A stretch of 35,920 nucleotides of DNA, from contig JAIMKR010000020.1 in the NCBI GenBank assembly GCA_020692325.1, forward strand, positions 1-35,920, read 5' to 3'. The notes under the pieces were generated by a model, which did no database searches, was not told where the DNA came from, and saw only the letters and a list, made by a program, of their open reading frames with translations. Below, in pieces: positions 16,120-23,153 of the stretch (within the stretch, counting starts at the first letter, position 1; every line of letters begins with the position of its first letter). The stretch is from Desulfocurvus sp. Its GTDB lineage: Bacteria > Desulfobacterota > Desulfovibrionia > Desulfovibrionales > Desulfovibrionaceae. The translations under genes were made by a program, and so were the position numbers.

Positions 16120-17091
16120 TCAATCCGCCGGGAGGGGAACTGGGGCGAAAACCCGCGCCAGCGTCACGGGAACGCCGGGCAGCCCCATGTCCAGGGTCGG
16201 GCCGACGCCCGCGTCGCCAATGGCGCCCGAGGCGATGAGGCTTTGCGCCAGCGCCGCGCAGAACCGCGCCGTGCGCCGGGCCGAAAGCTCCATCAATTCC
16301 GCGAGGGAACCCCAATACCGGTCGCCAGTGGCGGGATTACGATAGGCCATGCGGTCCGAGACCCCGCCGGCCTGCTCGTAAAGCTGTGGCGCGTAGAACA
16401 GCGTGGCGATCTCGCGCAGGGCCCCGGGCATGACGCAGGAGAACTCGCGCACGACGCCGGCCAGCATCGGCATCCGGCAAAGGTTCTGCAAGACGCAAAA
16501 GGTCTCCAACGACTCGGCGAGCCCCCGCTTCAGCTCGGCGACCCCGCAGCCGGCCAGTCTGGCCAGCCCCTCGGGAGGACAGGCCAAATCCAGGCCGCCC
16601 TCCACCCCCTGAACCAGCGCCCGCAGCGACTTGTCGCGCACACGCTCCGCCCCGCCGGCGGCCACCATGTCCAAAAGGGACTCCAGCGCGCGATGGTGCC
16701 GCACAGCGCTGGTGCGCCGCCGCTCGTCCGTGTCGTAGTAGTTGCCCGTCAAATAATAGACGAGGGGGTGGATGGTCGCGTCCGTGAAGATGTGCGAGGC
16801 CAGCCCCACGAAAAAAGCCGTGGGCAGAGGATCGCTCCGATGCGCGGCCATGTGCGCGGCTTGCAGCCGCAACAGATCGAAGCTGTCCTCGCCATGGGAG
16901 CCATGCAGGCGGTGCGGCAGATGCCGAAGGCCCTCCGGGTGGTCGCCGCGCAGGTAGAACAGCACGTCGTGATACACGGAGCCAAGACGCAGGCCGTTGG
17001 GACAACGTCGCAGGGCCGGTGCGAAGGGACCTTCGGCGAGAAGCTCCGCCGCACGGTCCGCGACCATCCAATGCACAATCTCCCGTGGCAT
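16120..17091 (-). CDS. zinc-dependent phospholipase C-like protein
   Basis: A 323-residue protein resembling the zinc-dependent phospholipase C family (S1/P1-like fold). The N-terminus MPREIVHW places H7 as a likely ligand. H41-D42 (GSVYHDVLFYL), H63/H66 and the segment FFVGLASHIFTDATIHPL (H100, D104, H108) supply the histidine/aspartate pattern expected for metal binding. The start at 17091 has GGAGCGGG just upstream; the reading frame runs on further but with non-coding composition. No signal peptide is seen, so secretion is not supported. The substrate is unknown. It is divergent from the shikimate-kinase-like gene and lies upstream of the flagellin promoter on the same strand. Confidence 0.75.
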   Translation of the reverse strand: MPREIVHWMVADRAAELLAEGPFAPALRRCPNGLRLGSVYHDVLFYLRGDHPEGLRHLPHRLHGSHGEDSFDLLRLQAAHMAAHRSDPLPTAFFVGLASHIFTDATIHPLVYYLTGNYYDTDERRRTSAVRHHRALESLLDMVAAGGAERVRDKSLRALVQGVEGGLDLACPPEGLARLAGCGVAELKRGLAESLETFCVLQNLCRMPMLAGVVREFSCVMPGALREIATLFYAPQLYEQAGGVSDRMAYRNPATGDRYWGSLAELMELSARRTARFCAALAQSLIASGAIGDAGVGPTLDMGLPGVPVTLARVFAPVPLPAD

Positions 17092-17152
17092 TTTCCCGCT
17101 CCGATCCGTACGGAATTCCCCGCCCGGCCCCGCGCCGAACGCGCCGCCCGGC

Positions 17153-17181
17153 TTGCCGCTGAAGGGTCCTTGGGCTATATC
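17153..17181 (+). promoter_or_regulatory. candidate sigma-70 promoter for the kinase-like/thyX operon
   Basis: TTGCCG (17153-17158), a 17-base spacer and TATATC (17176-17181) lie in the divergent region, about 55 bases before the TTG start at 17237. Each hexamer matches at 4 of 6 positions. Confidence 0.45.
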
Positions 17182-17236
17182 CCGCCAGACGGCCGGGGGC
17201 AACAGCCACCCGCGCCGCTCAAAACGGGAGGCAGCG

Positions 17237-17761
17237 TTGACAGACTTCATCCGCAAGAAATTCGAAGTGGAAGACCCCGACAAGACCACCACCATCAGGA
17301 TGGACGAGAAGCCGCCCCGTCCCGGCGGCGAAGGCAACGCCATTTTCCTCATCGGCCTTTCAGGATGTGGCAAGAGCGCCGTGGCCGTCCGGCTCGCCCA
17401 GGCACTTTCCGGCCACGTGGCCGAGCTGTCCCTCGAAGGCCCGGACGAGGCCCTCTCCGCCATCCTCGCGGCCCCCGGCGGCCCCGCCGTCATCGCCGTG
17501 CCGCACAAGCTGCTGACCATCGAGCCCTTCCGCCAGCGCATCCGCGCCGCAGGCCGCGTGCTCTACCTCATGGCCGACGTTTCCATCCTGGCCGAACGGC
17601 TTGCCGCGTCCCCTGAGGAGGCCGAGGCCCAGCGCAAGCGCCTGGGGCATCAGCGCACCGCCTTCGAGCCCCTGTTCATGCAGTCCCTGCACCTGCTCGT
17701 CCCCGCCGACGGCCCGCTGGACGCCGTCGTCGCCGACGCCCTCGAACGCCTGCGCCAGTAA
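17237..17761 (+). CDS. shikimate kinase-like P-loop protein
   Basis: A 174-residue protein starting at TTG 17237, with GGGAGG 4-5 bases upstream. A charged N-terminal extension of about 33 residues precedes the Walker A motif GLSGCGKS (residues 40-47). The order of later segments parallels shikimate kinase: APGGPAVIAVPHKLL where the enzyme has its GGG loop, RVLYLMADVSILAERLA, then a lid and C-terminal helix. The shikimate-binding D/R residues and a proper GGG motif are not evident, so it may not phosphorylate shikimate. The call is therefore fold-level only. thyX starts 21 bases downstream, suggesting one transcript. Confidence 0.7.
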   Translation: MTDFIRKKFEVEDPDKTTTIRMDEKPPRPGGEGNAIFLIGLSGCGKSAVAVRLAQALSGHVAELSLEGPDEALSAILAAPGGPAVIAVPHKLLTIEPFRQRIRAAGRVLYLMADVSILAERLAASPEEAEAQRKRLGHQRTAFEPLFMQSLHLLVPADGPLDAVVADALERLRQ

Positions 17762-17782
17762 CGCGCTACCCAGGAGTCCCCC

Positions 17783-18529
17783 ATGCCCGTCGCCCCGCTC
17801 AAGGTCGAACTGCTGGCCATCACGCCCAACGCGCTCTCCCTCATCTACGCCGCCTTCCGCCAATGCTACCACGCCGGCTTCGTGGCCGACATGTGGCCCA
17901 GGCTCGTCGCCGGCGAGGCCGACCGCGACGCCCAGGCGGACTTCGTGCGCAAAGTGCTCGAAAGCGGGCACGACAGCCCCGTCGAACACGCCAGCTTCAG
18001 CTTCGCCGTGGCCGGCATCTCCCGCGCCTGCTCCCACCAGCTCGTGCGGCACCGCGTCGCCTCCTATTCCCAGCAAAGCCAGCGCTACGTCGACGCATCC
18101 AACATGGATTACGTCCTGCCGCCAGCCATCGCCCAAATTCCCGAGGCGCGCCAACGCTTCGAGGCCTTCATGACCGAGGTCGGCAGCGCCTACCGCGATA
18201 TCAAGGCCATCCTCGAGGCAGACGGCCGCGGCGACAAGGCCAAGGAGGACGCCCGGTTCGTCCTGCCCCAGGCGGCGGAGACGCGCATCGTCGTCACCAT
18301 GAACTGCCGCGCCCTGCTCCACTTCTTCAGCCTGCGCTGCTGCAACCGCGCCCAGTGGGAAATCCGCGCCATGGCCGACGCCATGCTCGACATCTGCAAA
18401 CGCGAGCTGCCCGCCATCTTCGCCAGCGCCGGCGCGCGCTGCGAAACCCTCGGCTACTGCCCGGAGGCCGAACACTTCGCCTGCGGCAAATACCCAACCC
18501 TCAAACAACTGTTGGCCGCCGGAAAATAA
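17783..18529 (+). CDS. thyX: flavin-dependent thymidylate synthase
   Basis: A 248-residue enzyme that makes dTMP from dUMP with 5,10-methylene-THF, FAD and NADPH. The ThyX signature RHR-X7-S is intact at R89-H90-R91...S99 within RHRVASYSQQSQRY. EHASFSFAV precedes it, and QAAETRIVVTMNCRALLHFF provides the second nucleotide/FAD-binding region. The length is in range for the family. The start has AGGAG 6 bases upstream. The gene follows the kinase-like gene closely. Use of ThyX implies that THF rather than DHF is produced, which ties in with the folate genes elsewhere in the window. Confidence 0.96.
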   Translation: MPVAPLKVELLAITPNALSLIYAAFRQCYHAGFVADMWPRLVAGEADRDAQADFVRKVLESGHDSPVEHASFSFAVAGISRACSHQLVRHRVASYSQQSQRYVDASNMDYVLPPAIAQIPEARQRFEAFMTEVGSAYRDIKAILEADGRGDKAKEDARFVLPQAAETRIVVTMNCRALLHFFSLRCCNRAQWEIRAMADAMLDICKRELPAIFASAGARCETLGYCPEAEHFACGKYPTLKQLLAAGK

Positions 18530-18685
18530 CTCCACCCCGAAAGACGCCCGAACGTCGCGGCCCCGCCACCGTCGGGGAAAAGCGCTGCGGGAGGAAAAGC
18601 CACAGTTGAGGCTCCTCCGCCGCTCCGGTCCACCGCGCCGGCATACGGACCGCGACCGGGCGGAAAAGCCGCGAGGGAGTTCGAC

Positions 18686-20076
18686 ATGACGAAGGAATTG
18701 CGGCTGTTCATCCCCACCGCCCGCATGGAGGCCCTGTATCGTCCCCTGGCGGACGCCCTTCCCTGCGCGTCGCTCCAACGCTGCCCGTTCTCCGGCTGGA
18801 GGACACGCGCTGCGCCAACCTGCGTCTGCACGGCTCCGGCGAGCATGTACGCACGCCGCTGGTCTTCCCGCTTATCAACACGCGGCAATTTAATTTCGAG
18901 AGGGGAACGGCCCGCCCGCACCTCCTGCCCGATCTCGATTGGCTGGCGCTGGGCGGCGACCCGCAACAGCTCGCCGAGCTTCTCCGCGAGGCCGGCCGGG
19001 AATTCGGTTCGGATTGCGTCATGCGCGTCATTCCGTACCTGGATCTGCGCGGTCCCCTGCCGCAGACGGCGAAACCGGGCGAGCCGCATCTCGCGCTGCA
19101 TAAAAGCACCGGGAATTTCAACCAAAAGACTTGGGACGAAACGTGCCGGCGACTCCGCGCCCTGCCGGAGGAACGCTGGAGCGAGGTCGGCATCTCCAAC
19201 ACCTGCGACCTCTTCCGGGTGTTCGAGCCAACGCTGAACCGGCTGTCGCCGGAACAGCCACGCCTGATACTGGACCTGGGCTGTGGTCTGGGGCAAACCG
19301 CCCGCACCCTCGCCCAAAGGTTCCCCCAGGCGCGGGTGATCGGGCTCGACGCCAGTCCCGAAGCCATCATGGTCGCGACCAGCGCCTTTCAGCTGCCGAA
19401 TCTCACCTTCCGCGTGGCCGACCTCTCCAACCCGCTTCCGCTCGCCCAGGGCAGCGTGGATCTCATCGTCTCCACGAACGCCCTGCCGTACGCCCGGGAC
19501 CAACGGACGACCGCACGCGGGCTGTTCGACCTGCTCTCGCCGCGGGGGCTGCTCCTCAACCACTGCCGGTCGGAGGAATCGCATCTGTTCTGGGATTTTC
19601 CCAACAGCGCCCTGCTGCCGGACAACACGCAGATATTCCTGTCGGACTGGATGCTTCCCGCCAGGGAGGCTGGACTGGCCACCGAGGTCCACTCCATTTC
19701 CCTGGGCACCTCCGCGCATTTTTACCTGGCCAATCCCTTCCCAATATTCAGCGAAGCCATGGACGCGTTCGCCGCGCCACGACGCGACGCCTCCTCCCGG
19801 CCATATTCCCCCCTGTTCAGCCACGTGCTCCTGGCGCACTCGCGCTTGGCCGAGCCGACCGACACGCTGCCTTTGGCCGAGAACCATCTGGAACGTCTGG
19901 ACCAAGTGCTGCCCCATGTCATCGGCGCGCCGGAGGAAGGGCAACGCGCGGCTCTCATCGCCTGGAACTTCCTCGCCAAGAGGCTCGCCCTGGCTCCGGA
20001 GGCGCTGGACTTTCTGATGGCCTGTCTGCCCGTCTCGGCGCCCGTGCTGCAACATATGCTCGCCATAACCAGCTGA
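18686..20076 (+). CDS. class I SAM-dependent methyltransferase, apparent frameshift near the N-terminus
   Basis: The main open frame (through 20076) has the class I SAM-binding motif LILDLGCGLGQTA, followed by RVIGLDASPEAI as motif II, and a C-terminal helical region. Its first ATG, 19021, is poor, and coherent coding (for example LRLEDTRCANLRLHG) extends upstream in the same frame to about 18780 without a start codon. A good start (ATG 18686, GAGGGAG upstream) opens in another frame and encodes MTKELRLFIPTARMEALYRP. The two parts fit as one protein of about 463 residues if the frame changes by -1 somewhere around 18760-18795. This may be a true lesion or a sequencing error. Substrate unknown. 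The 194-bp repeat begins right after the stop. Confidence 0.7.
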
Positions 20077-20078
20077 AA

Positions 20079-20272
20079 CGCAAGGCCGCCGGAAAAACAG
20101 CGACAGGTGCGAGGGCATGGCGCGTCGACGGCAGCCGAAGGTCGCGCACGGCATGGTGGAGACGTTTTTCCTTAACGCGGGGTTCCAGGGGGCGCGCAGC
20201 CCACTGGCCGTCGGAGGCATCCCAAACCACAACATCGGCGCGGGGGTGCGGGCTCCGCAGCACCCTGCCCCC
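20079..20272. repeat. 194-bp direct repeat, copy 1
   Basis: This segment is about 90% identical to 20376-20569 in the same orientation, offset 297 bases. It begins CGCAAGGCCGCCGGAAAAAC, contains GGAGACGTTTTTCCTTAACG, and ends CTCCGCAGCACCCTGCCCCC. The inner GGGTTCCAGGGGG...CACTGGCCGTCGGAGGC part resembles GC-rich extragenic palindromes that occur in many copies in high-GC genomes. It starts two bases after the methyltransferase stop. No convincing gene is encoded on either strand. Confidence 0.9.
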
Positions 20273-20307
20273 CGCACAGCGCCAAAATCAGGGCAGGACA
20301 AAAAACA

Positions 20308-20399
20308 CCGGGGCTCACCCCGGACCCCACCAAAGGGCATTCGCCCTTTGGAATCCCTCATTCGCTGTTTTTCGGCGCAAGGCCGCCGGAAAAACAGCG
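20308..20399. repeat. three consecutive hairpins between and into the direct repeats
   Basis: Three stem-loops follow one another: 20308-20323 (CCGGGG, CTCA loop, CCCCGG), 20330-20351 (9-bp CCAAAGGGC stem with ATTC loop), and 20363-20399 (10-bp CGCTGTTTTT/AAAAACAGCG plus an inner CGGC/GCCG stem). The last lies partly in repeat copy 2. Its T-run could support termination of the methyltransferase transcript, but the structure is symmetrical. Confidence 0.7.
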
Positions 20400-20569
20400 A
20401 CAGGTGCGAGGGCATAACGCGGCGACGACGGTCGAAGGTCGCGCACGGCATGGTGGAGACGTTTTTCCTTAACGCGGGGTTCAGGGGGCACGCAGCCCAC
20501 TGGCCGCCGGAGGCATACCCCAACCACAACGTCGGCGCGGGTATGCGGGCTCCGCAGCACCCTGCCCCC
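20376..20569. repeat. 194-bp direct repeat, copy 2
   Basis: This is the second copy of the 20079-20272 repeat, with scattered substitutions and two compensating single-base length changes. It ends 98 bases before htpX, so the repeats fill most of the 591-bp space between the methyltransferase and htpX. Confidence 0.9.
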
Positions 20570-20605
20570 GACGACGCCGCTTCCGACCGGCACGTTTTCG
20601 ACACA

Positions 20606-20634
20606 TTGACGGCGGTGTGCGGCGCAATTACTTT
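20606..20634 (+). promoter_or_regulatory. candidate promoter of htpX
   Basis: TTGACG (20606-20611), a 17-base spacer and TACTTT (20629-20634) lie 34 bases before the htpX start. The -35 is strong, the -10 weak. No sigma-32 (CTTGAA/CCCCAT) pattern was seen. Confidence 0.4.
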
Positions 20635-20667
20635 AGGCGGCCTGGTGAGATGAGGAGTGATAACGTC

Positions 20668-21525
20668 ATGACAAGCCAATTGAAGACCGTGTTTCTGCTG
20701 GCCCTGCTGACGGGGCTTTTGCTGTTCATCGGCCAGGCGGCCGGTGGACGAGCCGGGTTGATCATCGCGTTGATTCTGGCGCTGGTGATGAACGTGGCGA
20801 GCTACTGGTATTCGGACAAGATCGTGCTCTCCATGTATCAGGCGCGGGAGCTGGCCCCCAACGACGCTCCGCTGCTGCACCGCATGGTGAGCGAGCTGTC
20901 CCGCAACGCGGGCATTCCCAAGCCGCGCATTTTCCTGGTGCCGCAGGCGTCGCCCAACGCCTTCGCCACGGGCCGCAACCCGGAAAACGCCGTGGTGGCC
21001 GTCACGGATGGCATTCTGCGCACGCTCTCCCCGGAGGAGCTGCGCGGCGTGCTCTCGCACGAACTCGCCCACGTGAAAAACCGCGACATCCTCATTCAGA
21101 CCATCGCCGCGGTGATGGGGGCGGCGGTCATGACCATCGCCAACATGCTGCACTGGGGCGCGATTTTCGGCATGGGCCGGCGCGATGACGACGAGGGCGG
21201 CGGCGGGGCGCTGGGCGCGCTGGCGCTGGCCATCATCGCGCCGCTGGCGGCCACTCTCATTCAAATGGCCATTTCGCGCTCGCGCGAATTTTTGGCCGAC
21301 GAGACCGGCGCACGCATTTCCGGCCGGCCGCTGGATCTGGCCAATGCCCTGGACAGGCTGGACGCCGCGTCGCGCAACGTTCCGCTGGAGGGCAGCCCTG
21401 TGGCCGAGAACCTGTTCATCGTCAATCCCTTCACCGGCTCGGACCTGGGCAACCTGTTCAGCACCCATCCGCCCATTCACGAGCGCATCGCGCGGCTGCG
21501 GGAGATGGCGCGGCGCGGACGGTAG
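20668..21525 (+). CDS. htpX: zinc metalloprotease HtpX
   Basis: A 285-residue inner-membrane M48 protease that degrades misfolded membrane proteins. The HELAH zinc motif is at residues 131-135, with the third ligand at E207 in [10 protein letters not shown]. Two N-terminal membrane segments (about residues 8-22 and 30-46) and two further hydrophobic segments (about 145-160 and 183-200) give the usual topology with the active site facing the cytoplasm. The start at 20668 has GAGGAG about 10 bases upstream; an in-frame ATG at 20617 would add 17 uncharacteristic residues. The DegP-like gene starts 4 bases after its stop, suggesting joint expression of membrane and periplasmic quality control. 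Confidence 0.95.
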   Translation: MTSQLKTVFLLALLTGLLLFIGQAAGGRAGLIIALILALVMNVASYWYSDKIVLSMYQARELAPNDAPLLHRMVSELSRNAGIPKPRIFLVPQASPNAFATGRNPENAVVAVTDGILRTLSPEELRGVLSHELAHVKNRDILIQTIAAVMGAAVMTIANMLHWGAIFGMGRRDDDEGGGGALGALALAIIAPLAATLIQMAISRSREFLADETGARISGRPLDLANALDRLDAASRNVPLEGSPVAENLFIVNPFTGSDLGNLFSTHPPIHERIARLREMARRGR

Positions 21526-21529
21526 ACAC

Positions 21530-22885
21530 ATGCGCGCGGGCCGTCTTCTCGCCACGGCGATGCTGCCGGCCCTGCTCTGCGCCTGGCCGATACATCCGGC
21601 GCGTGCGGCCAACCCCTTCGCGGAGGACGCCGATCCGCGCCGCACGCCCGTGGTGCGCGTGGTGGAGCAGGTCGGCCCGGCGGTGGTCAGCATAACAGGC
21701 GAAAGGCTCACGCCATCGCCCTTCGCCGAGGGCGCGGAGGCCCGGGCTTCCGGGGGCGCGGGCGAAACCGGCGGCCGGGTGCTGGCGTATAACCGCCGCG
21801 TGGGCTCCGGGGTCATCATCGACGGCGCGCGCGCCTACGTGCTCACCAACGCCCACGTCATCGCCGGGGTCACACGCATCACCGCGCGCCTGCAGGACGG
21901 CCGCGTCTATGAGGCCGACGTGGCGGGAGCCGACGACGATCTGGACCTGGCCGTGCTGCGTCTCGCGCTGCCGAAGGGCGCACAGCCGCTGCCACAAGCA
22001 CGCATGGGCGACTCGGACCATCTTCTGGTGGGCGAGCCGGTGGTGGCCATCGGCAATCCCTATGGCCTCTCCAACACCGTGACCACGGGCGTGGTCTCGG
22101 GCACGGGACGTTCGGTGAACGTGGGCGGCCGGCCCATCACCGGGCTCATCCAGACCGACGCGGCCATCAATCCCGGCAACTCCGGCGGCCCGCTGCTGAA
22201 CATCCTCGGCGAGGTCATCGGCGTCAACGCCGCCGTGTACGCGCACGGAGGGGGGCTGGGCTTCGCCATTCCCATCGACAGGGCCCGACGCGTGCTCGAC
22301 GAACTCATCGCCACGGGCAAGGTGACGCACGTATGGCTGGGGCTCTTGTGCGAAAACACCGCCCCGGACGTGCCCGACCACGGAGGCCTGCGGGTGAGCC
22401 GCGTGTTCCCCGGCTCTCCGGCGGCGACCGCCGGAATCCGTGCGGACGATGTTCTGGTCGCCATCGACGGCCGGCGTCTGCGCGACAAGACGGAGCTGCT
22501 GGCCGTGCTGCGCGAGGCCACAAGCCGGACCCCGCTCGGCCTGCTGTTATCCCACGCGGGTGCGGAGTATCAGGCCAGTCTCCTGCCGCAGGCGCTGGAC
22601 CGCGAGGCCGCGCTGCGGCTGATGGCCTGGCGTTGGGGCTTCACGCCGGCAGTGGGGACCGGAAACGGCCGGAGGACCGGCGCGGCGGTGGGCGAGGTGC
22701 GCGCGGACGGCCCGGCCGCCCGGCTGGGGCTGAAGCCCGGCGACCGCGTGCTCCGGGTTGGCGTTCTGCCTGTCAATGGCGAGGGGGATCTGCTCGCAGC
22801 GTTTTCGCGCTACCAGTTGGCGGGCCAGCTCATTTTGCGCATGGAACGCGGCGAACGGACGTACACCGCGCGTCTGCTGCCATAA
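21530..22885 (+). CDS. periplasmic DegP/DegQ-like serine protease with two PDZ domains
   Basis: A 451-residue trypsin-like protease with a signal peptide (cleavage near HPARA|ANPF, residue 26). The catalytic triad is complete: H109 (LTNAHVI), D139 (DLDLAV) and S218 (INPGNSGGP). Two PDZ domains follow at about residues 270-355 and 365-447; the first includes GLRVSRVFPGSPAATAGI and the second AAVGEVRADGPAARLGL. This is the HtrA architecture, acting in the periplasm on damaged proteins. The start at ATG 21530 has only a weak ribosome-binding site, but the signal peptide directly after it supports it; translation is probably coupled to htpX. DegP, DegQ or Mucd-like cannot be told apart here. Confidence 0.93.
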   Translation: MRAGRLLATAMLPALLCAWPIHPARAANPFAEDADPRRTPVVRVVEQVGPAVVSITGERLTPSPFAEGAEARASGGAGETGGRVLAYNRRVGSGVIIDGARAYVLTNAHVIAGVTRITARLQDGRVYEADVAGADDDLDLAVLRLALPKGAQPLPQARMGDSDHLLVGEPVVAIGNPYGLSNTVTTGVVSGTGRSVNVGGRPITGLIQTDAAINPGNSGGPLLNILGEVIGVNAAVYAHGGGLGFAIPIDRARRVLDELIATGKVTHVWLGLLCENTAPDVPDHGGLRVSRVFPGSPAATAGIRADDVLVAIDGRRLRDKTELLAVLREATSRTPLGLLLSHAGAEYQASLLPQALDREAALRLMAWRWGFTPAVGTGNGRRTGAAVGEVRADGPAARLGLKPGDRVLRVGVLPVNGEGDLLAAFSRYQLAGQLILRMERGERTYTARLLP

Positions 22886-23089
22886 CGCCCCGACGGCGCT
22901 GCCCCAACTTTTTTCCCCGCGCCAGCCAGCGCCCCTCGCTTCCTATCGAAAAATTCAGCTGCCGTGTTTGAACACGGAAACACATTTTTCGTCCTTCCCT
23001 TGGTCGGCGGCTCCCCCCTGGTTCACGCGGGCGGAGGGAAGGCTCCGCACTTCCGACCGACGACGGCCCGCGCGCCTTCCACATGAAAG

Positions 23090-23126
23090 ACAAAACGGCC
23101 GGCGCTCCTTACTTGGAAACGCCGGG
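23090..23126 (-). terminator. possible terminator of the EF-hand gene cluster
   Basis: On the minus strand CGCCGG... (23125-23120) pairs with CCGGCG (23104-23099; both arms are the same 6-bp sequence in inverted orientation), followed by CCGTTTTGTCTTT. It lies just after the EF-hand stop. The loop is long (15 bases), so confidence is limited. The rest of 22886-23153 shows nothing recognisable. Confidence 0.4.
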
Positions 23127-23153
23127 CGCCTTGGCTACGCGCGATCGTGTGGG

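Noticed and set aside
18454-21819. 1121-residue minus-strand open frame
   Set aside because: Spans thyX, the methyltransferase, the repeats and htpX in antisense; composition is that of a third-position GC shadow.
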